From Azonexus hydrophilus (GTDB lineage: Bacteria; Pseudomonadota; Gammaproteobacteria; Burkholderiales; Rhodocyclaceae): a stretch of DNA of 64,000 nucleotides. Positions 37,733 through 49,197 of this stretch are shown piece by piece. Every line of letters starts with the position of its first letter. Position 1 is the first letter of the stretch. The stretch spans positions 104,165-168,164 of the forward strand of contig NZ_CAJHOB010000008.1 of NCBI RefSeq assembly GCF_905120355.1. The letters run 5' to 3'. The position numbers and the translations under genes are program-made. The notes under the pieces were generated by a model that was not told the DNA's origin, ran no database searches, and saw nothing but the letters and a program-made list of their open reading frames with translations.

Positions 37733-37856
37733 ATCGCCGAGTTAATCAGACAACTTGCGGGGCGAGGGCGAGAGCCCGTAAATACCGCTAAAGCGTCGCC
37801 CGCTCGTGGTCCGGAGCCGGTTACGCCGGACACAAGGACCACTGGAGCAAAGCTAG
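37733..37856 (+). promoter_or_regulatory. Structured metK leader, candidate cis-regulatory RNA
   Basis: Stem P1 pairs 37760-37765 with 37796-37801 and is extended by two pairs past a bulged G. P2 (37766-37769/37774-37777) stacks on it with a GAGA tetraloop. A conserved-looking A-rich strand (37778-37795) follows. P3 pairs 37806-37812 with 37836-37842. A competing helix (37809-37814/37826-37831) shares bases with P3, so the two exclude each other. The ribosome site GGAG (37844-37847) directly follows the P3 3' strand. I could not match it to SAM-I, SAM-II, SAM-III, SAM-V or the SAH class. Function is inference from position and alternative pairing. Confidence 0.55.
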
Positions 37857-39020
37857 ATGAGCGATTACCTCTTCACTTCCGAATCGGTGTCGGAAGGCCA
37901 CCCGGACAAGGTTGCCGACCAGATTTCCGACGCCATTCTCGACGCCATCCTGTCGCAGGACAAGCATTCCCGCGTCGCTGCCGAAACCCTGTGCAACACC
38001 GGCCTAGTCGTGCTGGCGGGTGAAATCACCACCAACGCCAACGTGGACTACATCCAGGTGGCGCGCGACACGATCAAGCAGATCGGCTACGACAACACCG
38101 ACTACGGCATCGACTACAAAGGCTGCGCCGTGCTCGTCGCCTACGACAAGCAGAGCCCGGACATCGCCCAAGGCGTCAATGCTGCTTATGACGACAACCT
38201 CGGCCAGGGCGCCGGCGACCAGGGCCTGATGTTCGGCTACGCCTGCGACGAAACGCCGTCGCTGATGCCGCTACCGATCTACCTGTCGCACCGTCTGGTC
38301 GAGCGCCAGGCCATGCTGCGCAAGGACGGCCGCCTGCCGTGGGCGCGCCCGGACGCCAAGTCGCAGGTCACCATCCGTTATGTCGACGGCAAGCCGTTCG
38401 CCATCGACACCGTGGTGCTGTCCACCCAGCATTCGCCGGATATCAGCCTGGATGCGCTGCGCGAGCAGACCATCGAAGAAATCATCAAGCCGGTGCTACC
38501 GAAGGAACTGATCAAGGGCGACATCAAGTACCTGGTGAATCCCACTGGCCGCTTCGTCATCGGCGGTCCGCAAGGTGATTGCGGCCTGACTGGGCGCAAG
38601 ATCATCGTTGATACGTATGGCGGCTCCGCGCCGCACGGTGGCGGCGCCTTCTCCGGCAAGGACCCGTCCAAGGTCGACCGTTCCGCCGCCTATGCCACCC
38701 GTTACGTTGCCAAGAACATCGTCGCTGCCGGTCTCGCCTCGCGCTGCCAGGTGCAGGTGTCGTACGCCATTGGCGTCGCTGAACCGACCTCGATCATGGT
38801 TGAAACCTATGGCACCGGCAAAGTCAGCAACGAAACCCTGACGGCCTTGATCCGCAAGCATTTCGACCTGCGCCCGAAGGGCATCGTCAACATGCTCGAC
38901 CTGCTGCGCCCGATTTACCAGAAAACTGCCGCCTACGGCCACTTCGGTCGCGACGAGCCGGAGTTCACCTGGGAAAATACTGATCGCGCCGCTTTGTTAA
39001 AAAACGATTCAGGACTGTAA
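37857..39020 (+). CDS. metK: S-adenosylmethionine synthetase
   Basis: 387 residues. Catalytic His in [18 protein letters not shown], the ATP loop in [12 protein letters not shown], and [19 protein letters not shown] are all intact. It makes SAM from methionine and ATP and feeds the SAM/SAH cycle encoded downstream. The ATG is preceded by GGAG at nine bases. Expression is likely set by the structured leader. After the stop there is no T-rich terminator, only a hairpin near the next gene. Confidence 0.97.
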   Translation: MSDYLFTSESVSEGHPDKVADQISDAILDAILSQDKHSRVAAETLCNTGLVVLAGEITTNANVDYIQVARDTIKQIGYDNTDYGIDYKGCAVLVAYDKQSPDIAQGVNAAYDDNLGQGAGDQGLMFGYACDETPSLMPLPIYLSHRLVERQAMLRKDGRLPWARPDAKSQVTIRYVDGKPFAIDTVVLSTQHSPDISLDALREQTIEEIIKPVLPKELIKGDIKYLVNPTGRFVIGGPQGDCGLTGRKIIVDTYGGSAPHGGGAFSGKDPSKVDRSAAYATRYVAKNIVAAGLASRCQVQVSYAIGVAEPTSIMVETYGTGKVSNETLTALIRKHFDLRPKGIVNMLDLLRPIYQKTAAYGHFGRDEPEFTWENTDRAALLKNDSGL

Positions 39021-39070
39021 AGAACTGCAAAATCGGTTTTTTTCAGCACGAACATGCTAAATTAATCACT

Positions 39071-39079
39071 TGTTATAAA
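39071..39079 (+). promoter_or_regulatory. Extended -10 promoter element before HD-GYP gene
   Basis: TG-T-TATAAA (TG at 39071-39072, hexamer 39074-39079) fits an extended -10. No convincing -35 was seen. Transcription would start near 39086, inside the 5' arm of the following hairpin. Confidence 0.45.
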
Positions 39080-39081
39080 TT

Positions 39082-39109
39082 CATCAAGGCAGCTGCGGCT
39101 GCCTTGATG
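39082..39109 (+). other. 12-bp perfect hairpin upstream of the HD-GYP gene
   Basis: Arms 39082-39093 and 39098-39109 pair perfectly around the TGCG loop. It ends 15 bases before the ATG and lacks a T run. It may terminate metK transcripts with Rho, or cap the 5' end of the HD-GYP mRNA. Confidence 0.65.
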
Positions 39110-39124
39110 ATATCCTGACGGTAT

Positions 39125-40330
39125 ATGCTGAAGAAAATCCCCGTTACCGAAATACGCCTTGGCATGCACATCCACGCCTTCTGTGGTGCATGGATTGATC
39201 ATCCCTTCTGGCGTAACCGTTTCGTCCTGAAGGACCCGAAAGACCTCACTCTGATCCGCAACAGCGTGATCCGTGAGGTGTGGATCAATATTGATCTCGG
39301 CCTGGATGTCCCTGCGCAGCCAGAATCAGCCGCAGTCACCTACGAAACTGCTGCTGAAATTCCGGTAGAAGCGCCGCCCCCTCCGGAAAAAACCAGCTTT
39401 GCTGACGAGGTCAAGCGTGCCGGGCGCATCGTCGGCAAAGGCAAGGAAGCCGTCCTGTCGATGTTCCAGGAAGTCCGCATGGGCAAGGCCATCGAAGCCG
39501 AAGCCGCCGCCCCTCTGGTGGAAGAAATTTCCGATTCAGTACTCCGCAACCCGGGCGCCCTGATCAGCCTTGCCCGCCTGAAAACGGCCGACGATTACAC
39601 CTACATGCATTCGGTGGCAGTGTGCGCCCTGATGATCGCCCTGGCCCGGCAACTGGGCCTGTCCGAGGAGGAAGTGCGCGAAGCCGGCATGGCCGGGCTG
39701 CTGCATGACATGGGCAAAGCCATGATCCCGCCAGAGATCCTCAACAAACCCGGGCGCCTGACCGACGCCGAATTTGACATCATCAAGAGCCATCCAGCCG
39801 AAGGACACCGCCTGCTCGAAGAAGGCAGCGGCGCCAGTGCTGCAGTCAAGGATGTCTGCCTGCACCACCACGAAAAGATCGATGGCACGGGCTACCCCAA
39901 GAATCTCACGGGCGACACCATGAGCCTGTTCGCCAAGATGGGCGCGGTCTGCGACGTCTATGACGCCATCACATCCAATCGTCCTTACAAGGATGGCTGG
40001 GACCCAGCCGAATCACTGCAACGCATGGCGAGCTGGAAGGGCCATTTCGATCCGACCGTATTTCAGGCCTTTGTCAAAAGCCTGGGCATTTATCCCATCG
40101 GCTCCCTGGTGCGCCTCGAATCAGGCAAACTCGGCGTCGTTGTTGAGCAGAATCCGCAGACACTGCTCAAACCGCGCCTGAAAGTGTTTTTTTCGACCAA
40201 ATCACGCAGCTATATCGCACCGCAGGTGGTCGATCTGGCAAAAAGCGCGGAAAAAATCGTTGCCCGCGAAGACGCGGAAAAGTGGGGCATCACCGACGTC
40301 AATCGTTTCTGGGTCGCCGAAACACAATAA
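39125..40330 (+). CDS. HD-GYP domain c-di-GMP phosphodiesterase with DUF3391
   Basis: 401 residues. An N-terminal DUF3391-type domain (~1-130, LKKIPVTEIRLGMHIH) is followed by an HD-GYP domain (~140-320). Metal and signature residues are intact: HD in LLHDMGKAMIP, and HHHEKIDGTGYP. It should hydrolyse c-di-GMP to pGpG/GMP in the cytosol. The downstream -10 of ahcY lies just past its stop, so it is not part of the SAH-controlled operon. Confidence 0.93.
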   Translation: MLKKIPVTEIRLGMHIHAFCGAWIDHPFWRNRFVLKDPKDLTLIRNSVIREVWINIDLGLDVPAQPESAAVTYETAAEIPVEAPPPPEKTSFADEVKRAGRIVGKGKEAVLSMFQEVRMGKAIEAEAAAPLVEEISDSVLRNPGALISLARLKTADDYTYMHSVAVCALMIALARQLGLSEEEVREAGMAGLLHDMGKAMIPPEILNKPGRLTDAEFDIIKSHPAEGHRLLEEGSGASAAVKDVCLHHHEKIDGTGYPKNLTGDTMSLFAKMGAVCDVYDAITSNRPYKDGWDPAESLQRMASWKGHFDPTVFQAFVKSLGIYPIGSLVRLESGKLGVVVEQNPQTLLKPRLKVFFSTKSRSYIAPQVVDLAKSAEKIVAREDAEKWGITDVNRFWVAETQ

Positions 40331-40338
40331 AGCCGGTT

Positions 40339-40344
40339 TATAAT
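40339..40344 (+). promoter_or_regulatory. -10 element of the ahcY operon
   Basis: Perfect TATAAT eleven bases before the SAH riboswitch. The -35 region (near 40316-40321) is poor, which suggests activation or a weak basal promoter. Confidence 0.6.
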
Positions 40345-40354
40345 CCGCCCCCTA

Positions 40355-40455
40355 CCGAGGAGCGCTGCAAGAGACCCCGTCTCTCAGGCTCGGTTCAAAA
40401 CCGCGCTCACTGTCCAACCCTGCCGGGCGCAGGGGGTTCGGTGAGTTGAACACCG
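40355..40455 (+). promoter_or_regulatory. S-adenosylhomocysteine (SAH) riboswitch
   Basis: The sequence has the family's conserved CGAGGAGCGCTGC and CAGGCTCGG blocks. P1 pairs 40360-40365 with 40403-40408; P2 pairs 40371-40375 with 40379-40383. The pseudoknot pairs 40355-40359 with 40389-40393. A downstream stem (40418-40423/40429-40434) follows. SAH riboswitches activate ahcY and neighbouring methyl-cycle genes when SAH accumulates. It lies directly before ahcY, exactly where the class is found in Betaproteobacteria. Confidence 0.93.
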
Positions 40456-40488
40456 CCCCTCCCCGTCACAGTTATTCAGGAGCTTACT

Positions 40489-41889
<1,401 letters not shown>

Positions 41890-41919
41890 TCGTCCGTAGC
41901 TGCCACCGAGGCCGCCCCG

Positions 41920-42759
41920 ATGAGCATGAACTCCTTCCATGCCCGCCAGGGCGGTCGGCCTCAGCTGGCAAAAGCGGACGAAAAACCGGTCAAAACGCCG
42001 GTCGACCGTCACGGCCTGCTGCGCGCCGACGCCCTGCTGGTCCAGCGCGGACTGGCGGCGTCACGCACGCAGGCGCAGCGGGTGATCGGCGAAGGCCGGG
42101 TACGCGTCGACGGCAAGGCAATCGCCAAACCATCGCAGGAGCTGCCGGCCGACGCCAACCTCACCGTTGTCGAAGACGAAAGCGACCGCTACGTCTCGCG
42201 CGGCGGCCTCAAACTGGCCGGCGCCCTGGCGCACACCGGTCTGGCTGTCACCGGCAGGATCTGCCTCGACATCGGCCAATCCACCGGCGGCTTCACCGAC
42301 TGCCTGCTGCAGGCCGGTGCCGGGCAAGTGGTCGGCGTCGATGTCGGTCACGGTCAACTGCACGCCAAGCTGAAAAACGACGCCCGCGTCACTGCACTCG
42401 AAGGCATCAACTGCCGCACGCTGACCGCCGTCGATCTCGGCGACGCCATGCCGGCCGGCGGTTTCGACCTGATCGTCGGCGACGTCTCGTTCATCTCGAT
42501 GACCCTGGTGCTGCCGCAACTACCGGCGCTGCTCGCCGCCGACGGTGACTTGCTGCTGCTCATCAAACCGCAGTTCGAAGTCGGCCCGCACCACATCGGC
42601 AAGGGCGGCATCGTGCGCGACCCGACGCTGTACCGCGAGGTCGAAGGGCGCTTCCTGGAAATTGCCAAAAAACTCGGGTTGACCGCCAAAGCCTGGCTCG
42701 ACAGCCCCATCACCGGCGGCGACGGCAACCGCGAATTCTTTATCTGGCTGAAAAAATGA
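41920..42759 (+). CDS. tlyA: TlyA-family rRNA 2'-O-methyltransferase
   Basis: 279 residues. A poorly conserved N-terminal extension (~1-30) precedes an S4 RNA-binding domain (~32-95, LRADALLVQRGLAASRTQAQ). An FtsJ-like Rossmann methyltransferase follows (~85-275) with SAM loop CLDIGQSTGGFTDCLLQ and the Lys in LIKPQFEVG. TlyA proteins methylate 16S and/or 23S rRNA cytidines; some relatives act as hemolysins. It lies 30 bases after ahcY and overlaps metF by four bases, so it falls under the SAH riboswitch. Confidence 0.9.
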   Translation: MSMNSFHARQGGRPQLAKADEKPVKTPVDRHGLLRADALLVQRGLAASRTQAQRVIGEGRVRVDGKAIAKPSQELPADANLTVVEDESDRYVSRGGLKLAGALAHTGLAVTGRICLDIGQSTGGFTDCLLQAGAGQVVGVDVGHGQLHAKLKNDARVTALEGINCRTLTAVDLGDAMPAGGFDLIVGDVSFISMTLVLPQLPALLAADGDLLLLIKPQFEVGPHHIGKGGIVRDPTLYREVEGRFLEIAKKLGLTAKAWLDSPITGGDGNREFFIWLKK

Positions 42760-43595
42760 ACACCAATATCTCGATCGAATTCTTCCCGCCGCAGACGCCC
42801 GAAGGCGTGGAAAAGCTGCGCGCCACCCGGGCCGAACTGGCCAAGCTGAAACCCGAGTTCTTCTCGGTCACCTACGGCGCCGGCGGCTCGACCCGCGAGC
42901 GCACCTTCGCCATCGTTCGCGAGATCACCAGCGAAGGCTTCGACGCCGCGCCGCACCTGTCGTGCATCGGCTCGACGCGAGAATCGATCCGCGAAATCCT
43001 GGCCGAATTCAAGTCCGCCGGCGTCCGTCGCATCGTCGCCCTGCGCGGCGACCTGCCCTCGGGCATGGCCGAGGCCGGCGAGTTCCGCTACGCCAACGAA
43101 CTGGTCGAATTCATCCGCGCCGAAACCGGCAGCCACTTCAGCCTCGAAGTCGCCGCCTACCCGGAATGGCACCCGCAGGCACGCAGCCCGAAGGACGACC
43201 TCGACGCCTTCGCGCGCAAGGTCAAGGCCGGCGCCAACTCGGCGATCACGCAGTATTTCTACAACGCCGACGCCTACTTCCACTTCGTCGACGAAGCACG
43301 CGCGCTCGGCGTCGACATCCCCATCGTGCCCGGCATCATGCCCATCGTCGGCTTCACCAAGCTGGCCCGCTTCTCGGACGCCTGCGGCGCCGACCTGCCG
43401 CGCTGGATGCGCAAGAAGTTCGAGAGCTTTGGCGACGACAGCGACTCGATCCGCGCCTTCGGCCTCGACCTGGTCACCGAGTTGTGCGAACGCCTGCTCA
43501 AGGGCGGCGCCCCGGGGCTGCACTTCTACAGCATGAACCAGTCGGCGCTGACCTGCGAAATCTGCCGCCGCCTCGGCCTCCCCCAAACGGCATGA
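42756..43595 (+). CDS. metF: 5,10-methylenetetrahydrofolate reductase
   Basis: 279 residues, a TIM-barrel flavoenzyme. N-terminal EFFPPQTPEG, the FAD/NADH region SVTYGAGGSTRERT, and the ITQYFYNADAYFHF strand are diagnostic. It reduces methylene-THF to methyl-THF, the methyl donor for methionine synthesis. ATGA overlap with tlyA; terminator 26 bases after the stop. Confidence 0.96.
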   Translation: MNTNISIEFFPPQTPEGVEKLRATRAELAKLKPEFFSVTYGAGGSTRERTFAIVREITSEGFDAAPHLSCIGSTRESIREILAEFKSAGVRRIVALRGDLPSGMAEAGEFRYANELVEFIRAETGSHFSLEVAAYPEWHPQARSPKDDLDAFARKVKAGANSAITQYFYNADAYFHFVDEARALGVDIPIVPGIMPIVGFTKLARFSDACGADLPRWMRKKFESFGDDSDSIRAFGLDLVTELCERLLKGGAPGLHFYSMNQSALTCEICRRLGLPQTA

Positions 43596-43620
43596 TCCTC
43601 CCGCCCCCGACGGAGGATTG

Positions 43621-43659
43621 CAAGCCAGCTTGCAGCACCGCCGCTGGCTTGTATTTTTT
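43621..43659 (+). terminator. Intrinsic terminator of the ahcY-tlyA-metF operon
   Basis: A 9-bp stem (43621-43629/43643-43651) with a 13-base loop is followed by TA and six T. Confidence 0.82.
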
Positions 43660-43689
43660 GCGGAAACACCATTTCCTGCGCCTGAAAAA

Positions 43690-43718
43690 TAGACTGTCCT
43701 CTTTCCACAGGTTACAAT
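43690..43718 (+). promoter_or_regulatory. tRNA-Arg promoter
   Basis: TACAAT at 43713-43718 with TAGACT (43690-43695) 17 bp upstream, and a GC-rich discriminator (43719-43725) typical of stringently controlled stable-RNA promoters. The tRNA begins ten bases after the -10. Confidence 0.6.
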
Positions 43719-43727
43719 CCGCGGCTT

Positions 43728-43804
43728 CCGCCCGTAGCTCAGCTGGATAGAGTACTGCCCTCCGAAGGCAGGGGTCGTGCGTTCGAATCGCGCCGGGCGG
43801 GCCA
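43728..43804 (+). tRNA. tRNA-Arg (anticodon CCG)
   Basis: 77 bases. Acceptor arms 43728-43734 and 43794-43800 pair perfectly; CCA is encoded at 43802-43804. The anticodon stem CTGCC/GGCAG encloses loop CTCCGAA with anticodon CCG at 43762-43764, which reads CGG. The T loop is TTCGAAT. It forms its own unit between two terminators. Confidence 0.97.
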
Positions 43805-43820
43805 GAATGCTTATTCCCTG

Positions 43821-43852
43821 ACGGCTCGAAGCGATGGCATTCGAGCCGTTTT
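43821..43852 (+). terminator. Terminator after tRNA-Arg
   Basis: A 10-bp perfect stem (43821-43830/43840-43849) with a nine-base loop, followed by a short T run. It lies 16 bases after the tRNA. Confidence 0.78.
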
Positions 43853-43901
43853 GCTTGCCAGACCACTGGCCCCGCGATGTTTTGCGTTCCTTCACCGCTC
43901 C

Positions 43902-44555
43902 ATGCGCCAGCTCCTGCTTGATCTGCTTCCCGACAATCCGCCGACGCTGAACAACTTCGTCGCCGGCCGTGACAATGGCGAGACCCTGGCGGCGCTGACG
44001 CTCTGGCTGACCACCGCCGACGAGACCTCGTTCTGCCTCTACGGCCTACCCGGCAGCGGCTGCAGCCACCTCCTGCGCGCCAGCGGCTGGCACTATGTCG
44101 ACGCCCTGCACGACCCCGACCTGAACCAGCTGGGCGAACACCCTCGCGCTGCGGTTGATCACATCGAATCCCTCAGCATGACCGGGCAGATCGCTCTGTT
44201 CAACCGTTTCAACCACTGCAAGGCCAGTGGCGGCAAGTTGCTGACGGCCGCCCACCAGCCGCCAAGCGCCCTCACCCTGCGCGAAGACCTGCGCACCCGC
44301 CTCGGCTCCGGCCTGATTTACCGGCTGCAGCCCCTATCGGACAACGAAAAGATGACCGCCCTCAGCGCTCAGGCGGAAAGCCGCGCCCTGAAAATACCGA
44401 TGGAAGCACTCACTTACCTGCTGCACCATGCACCGCGCGACATGCGAGCCTTATCTTCCCTGATCGTGGCACTCGACCGCTATACCCTCGAACACCACCG
44501 CGCCGTCACCGTGCCGCTGTTGCGCGAACTACTCATCCAGGAGAGATCTGCATGA
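43902..44555 (+). CDS. hda: DnaA regulatory inactivator Hda
   Basis: 217 residues, a DnaA-like AAA+ domain without the DNA-binding domain IV. It starts MRQLLLDLLPDNPPTLNNF as in betaproteobacterial Hda. The Walker A region is LYGLPGSGCSHLL, the sensor/arginine-finger region LREDLRTRLGSGL. It stimulates ATP hydrolysis by DnaA with the sliding clamp. The ATG at 43902 was preferred to one at 43851 that lies in the tRNA terminator. Overlaps the next gene by four bases. Confidence 0.9.
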   Translation: MRQLLLDLLPDNPPTLNNFVAGRDNGETLAALTLWLTTADETSFCLYGLPGSGCSHLLRASGWHYVDALHDPDLNQLGEHPRAAVDHIESLSMTGQIALFNRFNHCKASGGKLLTAAHQPPSALTLREDLRTRLGSGLIYRLQPLSDNEKMTALSAQAESRALKIPMEALTYLLHHAPRDMRALSSLIVALDRYTLEHHRAVTVPLLRELLIQERSA

Positions 44556-45214
44556 ATCTGGCGCTGTTTGACCTCGACAACACCCTGCTGGCCGGCGATT
44601 CCGATTTTGAATGGGGGCAATTCCTCATTTCCCGGGGCATCGTCGACCCTGAACTTCAGGCGGCGAAAAACGCGGCTTTCTATGCCGATTACAAGGCCGG
44701 CACCCTGGACATCGAGGCCTTCATGACCTTCCAGATGGGCCCGCTCAGCCACCATTCGCGTGCTGAGTTGAGCACCTGGCACGCCGAATTCATGGCCCAG
44801 CATATCCGCCCCATGATCGCGCCGGGCACCCGGGCGCTATTGGAGCGGCACGCCAACGATCTGTGCGTCATTATCACTGCCACCAACAGCTTCGTGACCG
44901 GGCCGATTGCACGCGAGTTGGGCGTTCCCCACCTAATCGCCTCCATCCCCGCCATCAACCGCCAGAGCGGCCGATTCACCGGCAGCGCCAGCGGCACACC
45001 GGCTTTCCAGGCGGGAAAAATCACACGCCTAGAAGACTGGCTGGAAAGTCAGGCACTGTGGTGGGACAGCTTCACGCACAGCTATTTCTACAGCGATTCG
45101 CACAACGATCTGCCGCTCCTGCAGCGCGTCAGCCAGCCGGTCGCCGTCGACCCGGACGACACGCTACGCCAGCATGCCCAGCAAATGGGCTGGCAAATCA
45201 TCAGCCTGCGGTAA
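44552..45214 (+). CDS. HAD-IB family phosphatase (SerB-like)
   Basis: 220 residues. HAD motif I is LFDLDNTLL, motif II is TATNS, and motif III/IV is SDSHNDLPLL. It is related to phosphoserine phosphatase but belongs to the group found between hda and pcnB in Betaproteobacteria. The substrate is unknown; phosphoserine or a glycerophosphate is plausible. Translation is coupled to hda. Confidence 0.88.
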   Translation: MNLALFDLDNTLLAGDSDFEWGQFLISRGIVDPELQAAKNAAFYADYKAGTLDIEAFMTFQMGPLSHHSRAELSTWHAEFMAQHIRPMIAPGTRALLERHANDLCVIITATNSFVTGPIARELGVPHLIASIPAINRQSGRFTGSASGTPAFQAGKITRLEDWLESQALWWDSFTHSYFYSDSHNDLPLLQRVSQPVAVDPDDTLRQHAQQMGWQIISLR

Positions 45215-45245
45215 AATTGCCCTCTTTCCCGATACCTCCGACTTC

Positions 45246-46583
45246 GTGATCCGCAAGCTCATCTCCCGCGTCTTTCGCGGCAACAAGAAAAAGCCCGCTG
45301 CCGGCGCAGCCGCCATCATTCCGGTCGCCAGCCATGGCATTACCCGTGACCGCCTCTCCAGCGCCAGCCGCCGCACCTGCGAAGCCCTGCACAAAGCAGG
45401 TTTCCAGGCTTACGTCGTGGGTGGCGCGGTACGCGACCTGCTACTCGGCGCCGAACCCAAGGATTACGACGTCGCCACCAACGCCACACCGGAAGAGGTG
45501 CGCCGCTGCATCCGTCGCTCACGCATCATCGGCCGCCGCTTCCAGATCGTGCACGCGATGTTCGGGCAGGAAGTGATCGAAGTCACCACCTTTCGCGGCG
45601 AGCTTGACGCCAACACGAAAAAGGACGAACACGGCCGGGTCCTGCACGACAATGTCTTCGGCACGCAGCAGGAAGACGCCGCCCGCCGCGACTTCACCGC
45701 TAACGCACTCTATTACGACCCGGCAAGCGAAAACGTCATCGACTACCACCATGGTGTCGGCGATCTCAAGGCAAAGACGCTGCGCATGATCGGCGAACCG
45801 CGGGCACGTTACCGCGAGGATCCGGTGCGCATGCTGCGCGCGGTGCGGCTAGCCGCCAAGCTTGGCCTGTCGATCGACCCCGAAGCGCGCCGCCCCATCC
45901 GGGAAATGGCCAGCTTGCTGGAAAACGTCCCGGCGGCACGACTGTTTGATGAAATGCTCAAGCTGCTCACCTCCGGGCACGCCGTCAAATGCATCACCCA
46001 ACTACGCGATGAAGGTCTGCACCACGGCCTGCTGCCGCTGCTTGACGTCATTCTCGAGCAGCCGATGGGCGAGCGCTTCGTCATGCTGGCGCTGGCCAAT
46101 ACCGACGACCGGGTGCAACGCGGCAAAGGCGCTTCGCCCAGCTTTCTCTTCGCCACCCTGCTCTGGCACGAAGTCCTGGCGCACTGGGAAAAACTCCAGC
46201 AGGCCGGCGAAGCAAAGATTCCAGCGCTCTTTCAGGCGATGGACACGGTACTCGATGTGCAGGGCGAAAAACTCGCCATCACCCGCCGCATTGCCGGCGA
46301 CATCAAGGAAATCTGGTCATTGCAGCCGCGCTTCGAGCAACGGGCCGGCAAGCGCCCCTACGCCCTGCTCGAGCAGCCTCGCTTCCGGGCGGGTTACGAT
46401 TTCCTGCTCTTGCGTGCCCAGGCCGGTGAAATCGCCAGCGAGATTGCTGATTGGTGGACTCGCTTCCAGAGTGTCGATGGCGAAGACCGCGCCCAAATGC
46501 TGCTGCCTGTTCCCGCCGATGAAAAAAAGCGGCGCCGGCGGCGCAAGAAACCCTCCAACTCGGTCTCCGGCACCAGCGCATGA
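45246..46583 (+). CDS. pcnB: Poly(A) polymerase PcnB
   Basis: 445 residues. The nucleotidyltransferase motif GGAVRDLLLG and catalytic DYD in PKDYDVATNA are intact, followed by the RNA-binding helices and a Lys/Arg-rich tail (EKKRRRRRKKPS) as in PcnB, not CCA-adding enzyme. It adds 3' poly(A) tails that promote RNA decay. I chose the GTG at 45246 (MIRKLISRVFRG) because relatives start this way; the frame is open further upstream into the HAD gene. ATGA overlap with folK. Confidence 0.9.
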   Translation: MIRKLISRVFRGNKKKPAAGAAAIIPVASHGITRDRLSSASRRTCEALHKAGFQAYVVGGAVRDLLLGAEPKDYDVATNATPEEVRRCIRRSRIIGRRFQIVHAMFGQEVIEVTTFRGELDANTKKDEHGRVLHDNVFGTQQEDAARRDFTANALYYDPASENVIDYHHGVGDLKAKTLRMIGEPRARYREDPVRMLRAVRLAAKLGLSIDPEARRPIREMASLLENVPAARLFDEMLKLLTSGHAVKCITQLRDEGLHHGLLPLLDVILEQPMGERFVMLALANTDDRVQRGKGASPSFLFATLLWHEVLAHWEKLQQAGEAKIPALFQAMDTVLDVQGEKLAITRRIAGDIKEIWSLQPRFEQRAGKRPYALLEQPRFRAGYDFLLLRAQAGEIASEIADWWTRFQSVDGEDRAQMLLPVPADEKKRRRRRKKPSNSVSGTSA

Positions 46584-47056
46584 GTCTGGCCTACCTTGCC
46601 CTCGGCGCCAACCTGGGCGACCCCGTGGCAACGCTGGCGGCCGCTTTTACGGCCCTCGAGCAGTTACCGGCAAGCACACTGCTGCGCCGCTCCTCGCTCT
46701 ATCGTACCGCTCCGATCGGCCTGGCCGCGCAACCCGATTTCATCAACGCCGCGGCCTCGCTGTCCACCACCTTGATGCCACACGACCTGCTCCAGGCCTT
46801 GCAGGCCATCGAACAGGCCTTCGGCCGCCGCCGTGACATCCACAACGGCCCACGCACGCTGGATCTTGACCTGCTGCTCTACGATACCCAGGAAATCACC
46901 AGCCCGCAGCTTTGCGTGCCACATCCGCGCCTGCATTTGCGCGCATTCGTGCTGCAGCCGCTGGCTGAAATCGCTCCCGACCTGAGCATTCCCGGCCGTG
47001 GCAGCCTCACCGCCTGGCTGCCCGCCGTCGCCAACCAACGTATTGCCCGCCTATGA
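46580..47056 (+). CDS. folK: Hydroxymethyl-dihydropterin pyrophosphokinase (HPPK)
   Basis: 158 residues, typical length. Signatures LGANLGDP, FINAAASLSTTL, and GPRTLDLDLLLYD (metal-binding DLD) are present, as is HPRLHLRAFVLQPL. It catalyses a folate-synthesis step. Coupled to pcnB and to the DUF486 gene by four-base overlaps. Confidence 0.96.
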   Translation: MSLAYLALGANLGDPVATLAAAFTALEQLPASTLLRRSSLYRTAPIGLAAQPDFINAAASLSTTLMPHDLLQALQAIEQAFGRRRDIHNGPRTLDLDLLLYDTQEITSPQLCVPHPRLHLRAFVLQPLAEIAPDLSIPGRGSLTAWLPAVANQRIARL

Positions 47057-47409
47057 GTCTGTTTGGCCTTCCCGTACTGTGGCAGACAGTGATTCTGCTA
47101 TCGATTGCCAATGTCTTCATGACGTTCGCCTGGTACGCCCATCTCAAGCACCTCAACGACAAGCCCTGGTGGATCGCTGCGCTCGTTTCCTGGGGCATCG
47201 CCCTATTTGAATACATGCTGCAGGTCCCGGCCAACCGTATCGGCCATGCTGAACTATCGCTGGCACAGCTGAAAATCCTGCAGGAAGTCATCACCCTGGC
47301 GATTTTCGTGCCTTTCGTCGTCTTCTACATGCAGCAGCCGCTCAAGCTTGACTACTTGTGGGCGGCCCTGTGTATCCTAGGCGCCGTCTATTTCGTCTTC
47401 AGGTCATAA
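47053..47409 (+). CDS. DMT/DUF486 family small membrane protein
   Basis: 118 residues with four hydrophobic helices. The TFAWYAHL and WGIALFEYMLQVPANRIG segments are the DUF486 signature. Members are half-size relatives of drug/metabolite transporters; no substrate is known. It is inserted between folK and panB, overlapping folK by four bases and abutting panB with no gap, so it is co-expressed with pantothenate genes. Confidence 0.88.
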   Translation: MSLFGLPVLWQTVILLSIANVFMTFAWYAHLKHLNDKPWWIAALVSWGIALFEYMLQVPANRIGHAELSLAQLKILQEVITLAIFVPFVVFYMQQPLKLDYLWAALCILGAVYFVFRS

Positions 47410-49097
<1,688 letters not shown>

Positions 49098-49136
49098 CGC
49101 GGCCTGAAAGGCCATTTCCCGCACTTGAATCAGCGG

Positions 49137-49164
49137 TTGACAGCACGTCGATTGCCGTTACAAT
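49137..49164 (+). promoter_or_regulatory. panD promoter
   Basis: Perfect -35 TTGACA (49137-49142) and TACAAT (49159-49164) with 16 bp spacing. panD is therefore also transcribed apart from panBC. The start near 49171 leaves ~27 bases before the ATG at 49198. Confidence 0.8.
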
Positions 49165-49197
49165 GCGCTTCCCCCAACCGTCTGGATGAGTCAAACC

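Noticed and set aside
37733..37856. metK leader as a SAM-II riboswitch, prompted by the GCTAAAGCG segment
   Set aside because: The short match to the SAM-II 3' block is not accompanied by the SAM-II H-type pseudoknot or its other conserved strand, so the class was not assigned.
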